From assembly GCA_002713555.1 (NCBI GenBank), contig PATG01000076.1, positions 18,404 through 24,812 of the forward strand: DNA of 6,409 nt. Direction: 5' to 3'. Origin of the DNA: Planctomycetaceae bacterium. Its GTDB lineage: Bacteria > Planctomycetota > Planctomycetia > Pirellulales > Lacipirellulaceae. The stretch's first letter is position 1; the number at the start of each line of letters is the position of its first letter. This document shows positions 1-5,653 of this stretch, piece after piece. Below the pieces are notes generated by a model. It did no database searches, had not been told where the DNA came from, and saw nothing but the letters and a program-made list of their open reading frames with translations. A program made the position numbers and the translations under genes.

Positions 1-24
1 CTTAAGAATTTCTCTAGCCTCCAT
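1..24 (-). CDS. Possible first codons of a further downstream gene
   Basis: On the minus strand an ATG at 24-22 opens a frame of eight codons (M-E-A-R-E-I-L-K) that remains open to the window edge. It begins 28 nt after the stop of the GcvH-like gene, a spacing like that between the ligase and ALDH genes, which is why it is listed. Eight codons cannot establish a gene, and there is no good Shine-Dalgarno in front of it. An ATG at 31 closes after five codons. No terminator hairpin is visible between 25 and 52, so the operon may well continue beyond the window. Confidence 0.25.
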
Positions 25-52
25 ATTTCATGCGTTTGAGCACCGTAGGCAG

Positions 53-511
53 CTATTGATTCATTTGCCCTTTGATGGTGCGCTGGGTCACTTCCCAGAC
101 CGCCGCCAGGTGCTCCAAATACTCCGCAGGCTGAAGTAGCTGGTTACCCTCACCGGTAATTTCGAATAGCCAACCGGTCCCATACTTGTCCACATTTATT
201 GCTGAAGGATCTTTGAGCAATACCTCGTTAATCGTTGTCAATTCGCCAGCTAAAGGTGCGTAGAGAGATGCCTCTGCCTTCTGACTCTCAATTTGGCCCA
301 TCTCCTGACGCTCGGATAGAATTGTTCCACGGGCCAGATCCCAATCCAGAAAATAGACATCTTGCAATAATCGTACGGCATAAGCAGCAAAGCCAAACCG
401 GAACAATCCTTCTCCTTGATGATGGGCCCACATATGATTACGCGCATACTGACGGTCCGTGGGAAACACGGCCTCGAATTCACCCATCATGAATGTGAGA
501 TTATCTTGCAT
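53..511 (-). CDS. Orphan GcvH-like lipoyl-carrier protein
   Basis: A 152-residue protein with the biotinyl/lipoyl hammerhead fold of the glycine cleavage H protein. H-M-W-A-H-H (26-31), the F-A-A-Y-A-V-R-L-L segment (41-49) in place of G-I-T-D-Y-A-x-x-x-L-G, I-E-S-Q-K-A-E-A (74-81) with lipoylation candidate Lys78, S-L-Y-A-P-L-A-G-E (82-90), I-N-E-V-L-L (94-99) and Y-G-T-G-W-L (110-115) follow the family in order. The hairpin before the lipoyl site reads W-D-L-A-R-G-T instead of L-P-x-x-G. It is longer than a typical ~125-130-residue H protein, with about 15 extra N-terminal residues and a helical-looking C-terminal tail after residue 120. No gcvT, gcvP or lipoate ligase is in the window, so a role outside glycine cleavage is likely; lipoyl proteins such as LbpA of the sHdr sulfur pathway set a precedent. 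It starts 53 nt after the radical SAM stop. The ATG at 511 is used; Met8/Met9 are alternative starts, and none has a clear Shine-Dalgarno. Confidence 0.85.
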   Translation of the reverse strand: MQDNLTFMMGEFEAVFPTDRQYARNHMWAHHQGEGLFRFGFAAYAVRLLQDVYFLDWDLARGTILSERQEMGQIESQKAEASLYAPLAGELTTINEVLLKDPSAINVDKYGTGWLFEITGEGNQLLQPAEYLEHLAAVWEVTQRTIKGQMNQ

Positions 512-564
512 GGTGCTAATCGGCAGCCAACAAGGGGCAATAATCCAACCTTATCATCTTGCCT

Positions 565-1887
565 CTAAGTGTACCGAACATCACGATGTTCAGGTTCAAA
601 GAACTCTGGCAATAGAGCGTCAATACGTAGCAGGCCCTCGCGGGTCAACTCCACACGTCCATGACACAATGTTGCCAAACCCTCGCGCTCAAAATGTGTC
701 CATACAGCATGCCACTGATCAAGAATATCAATACTAAACTTGATTTGAAAATAATCTCTATCGAGATACCCCTGTTTCAGCTGCAAGATCAATTCGCGAA
801 CAAGGCGTTGATGTTGTGTGGTTTTTAAACCACGTCCCAATGGCAAACGATTCTTTTCTAAATCACCACAATAATCTTCCCACTCGGGTTTATTTTGATA
901 ATGGACTCCAGCAACATGCCCAAAGCTGGCAATCCCGGTGGCGATAAGATCACTACCACGCCAAAGATTATCGCGGTAACTAAAGTTGATGCGATCGGGA
1001 TGCTTGACCAGGGTATAAGCACTCGAAATGCTATAGCCCGCTTGTAAAAATTGATCAAAAGCGTAGTCCACCCAACCGCGTTTTGTCGGCCAATCAGCAA
1101 CTGGTGTCTCGATTTTATTGCCCAGAATATCTTGCGAATAGACTGTATTGAAAGGCAGTTCCATCTGGTAGATAGTCACGCTGTCAGGATCTAGCTCCAA
1201 AGTACGGCGAACAGCGTCTTGCCATTTTACATCGTCGTCACCAACCATGCCGGCAATCAAGTCGATGTTGGTATTTGCAAAACGAGCCGATTGAATCCAC
1301 GGCCATGCTTTGTAGATTTCTCCAGACTCATGCGCGCGGCCATTGCCACGAAGAATTTCATCATCGAAATGTTCTACTCCAAGGCTTAAACGTGTTATGC
1401 CAAGTTCACGAAGCGTTTGAACTTTAGCTTCGCTTAAAGTCCCAGGTTCACATTCAAAAGTGACCTCTTCAGCTTGTTCCCAACTGATGTTTTTTTGCAA
1501 CCTTTCAACTAGACGTCGAAGTTGCTTGGGGCTAAGGAAAGAGGGGGTGCCACCGCCAAAATAAACAAAGCGAAATTGCCTATCTCCCATGGCAGGCAAC
1601 CGGCTCACCAATTCAATCTCGCGAGAGAGTGCGGCTAGATAGCGTTCTACTTCTGGAGCGTTTTTCTCCGTGAATACTTTGAAATAACAAAACTTGCAGC
1701 GCTTGCGGCAAAAAGGAATGTGCAAATACAATCCTAAGGGCACATTCTGCGGCGGCGAATCAAGAACACAATTCACTTCACCAAGTTGGTCTTCAGACCA
1801 AAGCGAAAACGGCGGGTAGTTGCTAACAAAGTAGCTACCAACTTCTGTTTTGCTTGATTCTGTAATACGCTCATCTGTGTCCTTCAC
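565..1887 (-). CDS. HemN/HemW-like radical SAM protein
   Basis: A radical SAM enzyme of the oxygen-independent coproporphyrinogen oxidase-like family. Numbered from the GTG at 1887 (440 aa), H-I-P-F-C-R-K-R-C-K-F-C (56-67) gives the 4Fe-4S ligands Cys60, Cys64 and Cys67, G-G-G-T-P (111-115) is the SAM-binding motif, F-E-C-E-P-G-T-L (144-151) and L-S-L-G-V-E-H-F (167-174) follow, and I-D-L-I-A-G (208-213) is a barrel strand. A HemN_C-type helical domain fills roughly 350-430. The extra Cys of true HemN (C-x-F-C-x-C) is absent, so coproporphyrinogen oxidation is unlikely. HemW (haem chaperone), haem-degrading ChuW/HutW types, or an uncharacterised pathway enzyme remain possible. The N-terminal V-S-N-Y-P-P-F-S segment recalls planctomycete members. 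No in-frame ATG exists: candidates are TTG 1911, GTG 1908 and GTG 1887. The last was chosen for the smallest overlap (17 nt) with the propeller gene. A strong Shine-Dalgarno and ATG at 1874 lie in another frame (see findings). Confidence 0.85.
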   Translation of the reverse strand: MKDTDERITESSKTEVGSYFVSNYPPFSLWSEDQLGEVNCVLDSPPQNVPLGLYLHIPFCRKRCKFCYFKVFTEKNAPEVERYLAALSREIELVSRLPAMGDRQFRFVYFGGGTPSFLSPKQLRRLVERLQKNISWEQAEEVTFECEPGTLSEAKVQTLRELGITRLSLGVEHFDDEILRGNGRAHESGEIYKAWPWIQSARFANTNIDLIAGMVGDDDVKWQDAVRRTLELDPDSVTIYQMELPFNTVYSQDILGNKIETPVADWPTKRGWVDYAFDQFLQAGYSISSAYTLVKHPDRINFSYRDNLWRGSDLIATGIASFGHVAGVHYQNKPEWEDYCGDLEKNRLPLGRGLKTTQHQRLVRELILQLKQGYLDRDYFQIKFSIDILDQWHAVWTHFEREGLATLCHGRVELTREGLLRIDALLPEFFEPEHRDVRYT

Positions 1888-3022
1888 CTGCTGCGTCTTT
1901 TTTTTCACCAAAACAATAAAGCAAACCGTTGGTGTTCCCTATTACCAGTTTTCGATCAACAACTGCAGGAGAAGCCTGAAAACTGCCACCCGCCTCGTAT
2001 TCCCATTTTTTAGCACCGTTCTTGATATCGATGGCATACACTCTACCGCGCACCGTGGCAAAAACGACCCTCTCTCCGGAAATTACCGGTGCTCCCTCTG
2101 TACGGCTACGTAGTGGGAATTCCCAAAGTTGCTCGCCATTCATTGGATTCAAGGCAACCATCCGCTTTCCTTGGCCACCATAAATAACGGCTCGCTTATC
2201 AACGGCCGCAGCCACTCGTATTGGTTGGGCTCGCTGGAAATCTTGTTGGGACCAGCTTTTCTGCAGAGGGCTTGTTGTGATCGCATAAAATGTGCCCGTT
2301 TCTGTGCCAAAATAAACATTCTTCCCCCAAGATGCCGGTGTCGAACCTGTGGGGCCGTCGATGGCAAAATCTTCGACTTCTTTCTCTGTTTCTATGTCAA
2401 TGGCATGAAGTCTCTCATCGCAACCTGCTAAAAAAACTCGTCCTTCTATGACTGCAGGCCAACACCGCAAAGGAGCTTCAATCTGGAAATGCCACTTTAG
2501 GTCACCCGTTTGGGCATCCAGAACCAACAGCTTGCCTGACTCAGTTGTGACAAGGACACAGCCGTCATAGACATTGGGGGCCGCATACAATTCAGAATCG
2601 GATTCGTAGGACCATATCTCCTTGCCAGAATCCGTGCGCAAACAGCGTACGACACCCTCGAAATCACCTACAAAAACTCGTTGATTGACAACAGCCGCCG
2701 CTGTACTAAAACCTGAATCTTTGAACGTTTGTTTCCAAACCAGCTGACCATCTACCAGTCGAATTGCGTAGAAAGTGCTATCAATATCTCCAACATAGAT
2801 CACCCCATCGACAATCACCGCAGTTGCTTCAAAACCACTATCGGGTACCGAGAAACCCCAGATCAACTCCGGTTCGTCTGGTAGTCCTGAATCGGCGACT
2901 CCATTGGCATGGATATTTCCACGTACGAATGGCCAATCCGCCCTTGCTTGGGTGAGCAGAGCAGGCCAGCATCCTGACAAAAGACACACGAAGTACGCGC
3001 ATTGATTAATAAGCGGATTCAT
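1871..3022 (-). CDS. Exported PQQ-like beta-propeller repeat protein
   Basis: A 383-residue secreted protein made almost wholly of PQQ-like propeller repeats. Residues 1-28 look like a signal peptide: a hydrophobic stretch around 9-23, then A-R-A (26-28) with probable cleavage before D-W-P-F-V-R-G. A lipobox-like L-S-G-C (15-18) is also present, so a lipoprotein cannot be excluded; the n-region lacks Lys/Arg. About seven to eight repeats of the pattern G-x-V-Y-V-G-(8-10)-Y-A-I-(6-7)-G-x-x-x-W follow, the last (L-Y-C-F-G) probably closing the ring. Such propellers act as scaffolds or binding modules, or resemble BamB; the catalytic residues of quinoprotein dehydrogenases are not evident, so no PQQ-enzyme role is claimed. 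The ATG at 3022 overlaps the alcohol dehydrogenase stop by 17 nt. An ATG at 3094 in the same frame would give an 89-nt overlap and a less typical N-terminus, so it was not chosen. Why an exported protein sits among cytoplasmic enzymes is unclear. Confidence 0.86.
   Translation of the reverse strand: MNPLINQCAYFVCLLSGCWPALLTQARADWPFVRGNIHANGVADSGLPDEPELIWGFSVPDSGFEATAVIVDGVIYVGDIDSTFYAIRLVDGQLVWKQTFKDSGFSTAAAVVNQRVFVGDFEGVVRCLRTDSGKEIWSYESDSELYAAPNVYDGCVLVTTESGKLLVLDAQTGDLKWHFQIEAPLRCWPAVIEGRVFLAGCDERLHAIDIETEKEVEDFAIDGPTGSTPASWGKNVYFGTETGTFYAITTSPLQKSWSQQDFQRAQPIRVAAAVDKRAVIYGGQGKRMVALNPMNGEQLWEFPLRSRTEGAPVISGERVVFATVRGRVYAIDIKNGAKKWEYEAGGSFQASPAVVDRKLVIGNTNGLLYCFGEKKDAAGEGHR
1872..1885 (-). 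promoter_or_regulatory. Strong ribosome-binding site and out-of-frame ATG at the propeller/radical SAM junction
   Basis: On the minus strand GAAGGA (1885-1880) is followed after 5 nt by ATG (1874-1872), which overlaps the propeller stop TGA (1873-1871) as ATGA, the classic arrangement for translational coupling. The ATG frame is not the radical SAM frame; it runs 33 codons and stops. It may be chance, since GAAGGA encodes Glu-Gly of the propeller C-terminus, or it may be the true start with an indel downstream. Confidence 0.45.
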
Positions 3023-4151
3023 ACAATTGCAAGAGTTCTTTACTCGTGACAGGAACAGGATTAAAAGTTGCAGTCCACTGCTTACTCGCGTCATCTGCCA
3101 ATTGAGGAAGATGATTGTAATCTACACCGCACTGTTTCAGCGTTGCGGCCAACCCTGCTGCACCCGAAACGCTTTGCAAAAAATCAGCCAACTCAGCGGA
3201 TCCTCCCTTGGGGCAGTTGGATTCGCTCTCCGTCGTAGACAGCAGCTCTCGATACAACAGATCGCATGCTACTCCATTAAATAACACGACATGGGGTAAC
3301 ATGATGGCTACTGCTTCGCCATGAGCAATGCCATAGGCGGCCGTGAGAGGATTCGCAAGCGCATGGGCTGCCCCTAACATTGAATTTTCGATCGCAAGGC
3401 CTGACAAACACGCGCCCAATTGCATTTGCCCGCGAGCAATAATATCCTGTGGCTCTTCGAGCACATTTAAGAAGTTGGGGGCTAATCTTTGCCAGGCTTC
3501 AAGGCTATACCGGCATGATTCTTCGTTGCGTTTGGTTGTGACACAGGTTTCGACTGCATGCGACAATGCATCGAATCCCGATAGGGCCGCTACACGAGCA
3601 GGTTGCGTGACGGTGAGTTGTGGATCAAGAATTGCAATTCGAAAAGCGGCGCGTGAGTCACCACAAGCCATCTTCACGTGTGTTTCAGCATGCGAGATCA
3701 AAGCAAAAGATTGCGATTCACTCCCTGTACCTGCAGTGGTTGGCACAGCAATCATGGGCAACAAATCGCCAGTTGCTTTTCCAATTCCCCAATAGTCTTC
3801 AATTTTACCACCACAGGATAATAAAAAGTTGATACCTTTGGCGCAATCCATCGAACTGCCACCACCGATGGCGATAATCACATCCGGACCAAAATCCTCT
3901 GCGACTTCAAGACCCGCTTCAACATGATCCGTCGTAGGATTTTCTTGCAATCCATCAAAAATGTACGTTTCCAGACCCGCATCCTGAAGCGACTCGATTC
4001 CGCGCTGCGTATGTCCAACTTCTTCAATTCCTGGGTCCGAAACAACCAAGGCTCGCCCCACACCCATCCCAGAACTGAGAGTTCCCAGTTCTGCCACAGA
4101 GCCAACACCGAATACTATTCGTGTTTTAGACTGGAGGTCGGGGGGGAGCAT
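3006..4151 (-). CDS. Iron-type (group III) alcohol dehydrogenase
   Basis: A 381-residue member of the iron-containing alcohol dehydrogenase family (FucO/AdhB fold), which interconverts alcohols and aldehydes using NAD(P)(H) and usually Fe2+. Full length. Numbered from the ATG at 4151, G-G-G-S-S-M-D (96-102) is the dinucleotide-binding loop, and the metal ligands are all present: Asp194 and His198 in D-A-L-S-H, His263 in A-A-H-A-L-A-N, and His277 in I-A-H-G. Asp39 in V-V-S-D-P is the position that favours NAD over NADP in FucO. The residue four after His263, often His in FucO/AdhB, is Asn267; H-A-x-A-N-P-L-T is, from memory, normal for one subfamily and does not suggest loss of activity. A TTG three codons upstream was rejected in favour of the ATG; neither has a clear Shine-Dalgarno. 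It starts 54 nt after the ALDH stop. With that neighbour it probably handles the aldehyde/alcohol step of the same route. Substrate unknown. Confidence 0.92.
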   Translation of the reverse strand: MLPPDLQSKTRIVFGVGSVAELGTLSSGMGVGRALVVSDPGIEEVGHTQRGIESLQDAGLETYIFDGLQENPTTDHVEAGLEVAEDFGPDVIIAIGGGSSMDCAKGINFLLSCGGKIEDYWGIGKATGDLLPMIAVPTTAGTGSESQSFALISHAETHVKMACGDSRAAFRIAILDPQLTVTQPARVAALSGFDALSHAVETCVTTKRNEESCRYSLEAWQRLAPNFLNVLEEPQDIIARGQMQLGACLSGLAIENSMLGAAHALANPLTAAYGIAHGEAVAIMLPHVVLFNGVACDLLYRELLSTTESESNCPKGGSAELADFLQSVSGAAGLAATLKQCGVDYNHLPQLADDASKQWTATFNPVPVTSKELLQLYESAY

Positions 4152-4205
4152 AAAAGCCAAACAGGAATGTATTGGGGAGTATGTTTTATTCGCAATAGCC
4201 TGGAT

Positions 4206-5624
4206 TCAAGTCACCTGCAAAGCCCGATTGCGATAAAGGAATTCAATTAAATTCCCTTCGTGGGGTTGTAGCCAATCCAATTGAGGCGTTGGAATTGGCC
4301 CTAAATTGAGTCGGTCGATCTCGGTTGAAGCAATGAATGAACGACGCAGTGAGGTGTCCTCTGTTATTGCCGTACAGACTAAGGAGTATTCCATACTGGC
4401 TAACATCTTCGCCTGGGGACACTCCACAACATTCACGAGTGGGAACATGTATTCTTTATTCCGTGAAGGCGAATCTGCTGTAGCATGATGTAAAACAACT
4501 GGCCGTAAATAGGCAACTGGTGGTTTTTCGACAAGCCGTTGTCCATAGCTTGCAGTCATGTTGGTGACTTCCGATGCTTCCATATCAAGCTCTATGCTTT
4601 TCCAAATCGCTTCCGCCGAACCTTCGATCGTAAATGCAGCCAAACCAGCATTGGGATTGTCTGGAGGATGAACTTCGATGGGCCCAAGCGATTCAGCCAA
4701 TGCAGAAGCAATCTCTTTTGTATGCCGTGAGGCGTAGATACTTGAACAATTAATACAACTACGTCCCCCATTGCGGTAAACGCTGTCAACCATCAAATCC
4801 AAATGTTTCTCCCACTGATCTACACAGTCATCTCCGAAAATAATTTTACTAAAACCAGGGCCGTGCACTTGCACCTTGGGATTGCCTGCATATTGTTCGA
4901 TCGTTGGCAATCCGCCAAAAATCATACTGCGCCGATTACTTTCCAGAATTGCCGCGCCAATATCTGCGCCTGCGCCGGGATAAATACAAAATGCTTCTTT
5001 GGGAATGCCCGCTTCTACCATCGCTGCAAAGATCCGGTAGGGGGTCCAGGGTTCACGACTCCCTGGCTTCAAAACCAAGCCCATTTGCAGAGCAATGACT
5101 GGCAACCAGAGTGTGTGGACTCCTGGTGAGTTGGATGGCAAAACGGCACCCAAGGCATCGCATTGCGCTTGGTAGCTTACGGTGACACCGCGACCTTCCG
5201 TTCCATAGCCATTTGCCAGAATGTCAGGGTCCAAACCTCGGGTCAAACAATCGAGTATTTGATCAATGTGTTTTAAAACAAAGGCGTTTTTTGCGACATT
5301 CGACTCACACATCGAGATCGGCATACCCGTTGTGGCTGACTGCTGCTGGACAAAATCTTCCGGCGACTGCCGAGAGTTTCCAACAGTAAGTGTTCCACTC
5401 TCAAATAATTCACCTGCCACTTTGCACTTCTGAATCAATTCCCTGGGAGTCAATCCCTGTAACATCTGCCTGGCCAAGCGGGCCTTTTTTGCATCCCGAC
5501 GTACAATTCCCGCACCGATAGCGTGCACTCGAGCGACCGGCTCACCCGTGTAGAAATGGTTCACTTCGTCGACTTCGAGCGACTCGTAAGGTACGCCCCA
5601 CCGTATTGCTGGTAATTCGATCAT
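4206..5624 (-). CDS. Aldehyde dehydrogenase superfamily protein, probable acyl-reducing type
   Basis: A 472-residue ALDH-fold enzyme, usual size for the superfamily. Numbered from the ATG at 5624: P-S-N-S-P-G (163-168) supplies the oxyanion Asn165, L-K-P (185-187) the cofactor-binding Lys186, G-A-G-A-D-I-G (217-223) follows the nucleotide-binding region, and N-G-G-R-S-C (285-290) gives catalytic Cys290. K-E-Y-M-F-P (390-395) corresponds to the usual E-x-F-G-P. Where hydrolytic ALDHs have L-E-L-G-G, this protein has V-H-G-P-G (253-257), so the general-base Glu is His254. Loss of that Glu is known in CoA-acylating ALDHs and LuxC-type acyl reductases, so the expected reaction is NAD(P)H reduction of an activated acyl group to an aldehyde, or the reverse. 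The ligase before it and the alcohol dehydrogenase after it support this. Start is uncertain: a GTG at 5645 (479 aa) lies 5 nt after an AGGGA Shine-Dalgarno, while the ATG has none close. An upstream TTG at 5723 would overlap the ligase by 70 nt. Confidence 0.85.
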   Translation of the reverse strand: MIELPAIRWGVPYESLEVDEVNHFYTGEPVARVHAIGAGIVRRDAKKARLARQMLQGLTPRELIQKCKVAGELFESGTLTVGNSRQSPEDFVQQQSATTGMPISMCESNVAKNAFVLKHIDQILDCLTRGLDPDILANGYGTEGRGVTVSYQAQCDALGAVLPSNSPGVHTLWLPVIALQMGLVLKPGSREPWTPYRIFAAMVEAGIPKEAFCIYPGAGADIGAAILESNRRSMIFGGLPTIEQYAGNPKVQVHGPGFSKIIFGDDCVDQWEKHLDLMVDSVYRNGGRSCINCSSIYASRHTKEIASALAESLGPIEVHPPDNPNAGLAAFTIEGSAEAIWKSIELDMEASEVTNMTASYGQRLVEKPPVAYLRPVVLHHATADSPSRNKEYMFPLVNVVECPQAKMLASMEYSLVCTAITEDTSLRRSFIASTEIDRLNLGPIPTPQLDWLQPHEGNLIEFLYRNRALQVT

Positions 5625-5653
5625 GCTTGGCTTGTTAGGTTTCACACCCTTCC

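Noticed and set aside
53..511. Part of a glycine cleavage operon
   Set aside because: No gcvT, gcvP or lpd is present, and all neighbours belong to other families.
818..833. Inverted repeat GTGGTTT-TT-AAACCAC
   Set aside because: It lies inside conserved radical SAM coding sequence (codons for G-L-K-T-T-Q), the 2-nt spacer is too short for a good hairpin, and no U-tract follows.
1871..3022. Quinoprotein (PQQ-dependent) alcohol dehydrogenase
   Set aside because: It is shorter than such enzymes (about 550-600 residues) and lacks their evident catalytic Asp/Ca-binding and disulfide features; only the repeat type is shared.
3023..3094. N-terminal extension of the propeller protein from an ATG at 3094
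   Set aside because: It would overlap the conserved C-terminus of the alcohol dehydrogenase by 89 nt and put a normal signal peptide 24 residues inside the protein.
3309..3380. Asn267 in place of the common His of iron alcohol dehydrogenases as a sign of inactivation
   Set aside because: All four metal ligands are intact and H-A-x-A-N-P-L-T is, from memory, typical of one active-looking subfamily.
3343..3795. A 150-codon plus-strand open frame
   Set aside because: It lies opposite the alcohol dehydrogenase, whose metal-binding and cofactor motifs fall in the same bases; the plus-strand product has no recognisable pattern and no ribosome-binding context.
4803..5129. A 108-codon plus-strand open frame
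   Set aside because: It is antisense to the core of the ALDH, including its catalytic region, and its product is rich in rare combinations with no family resemblance.
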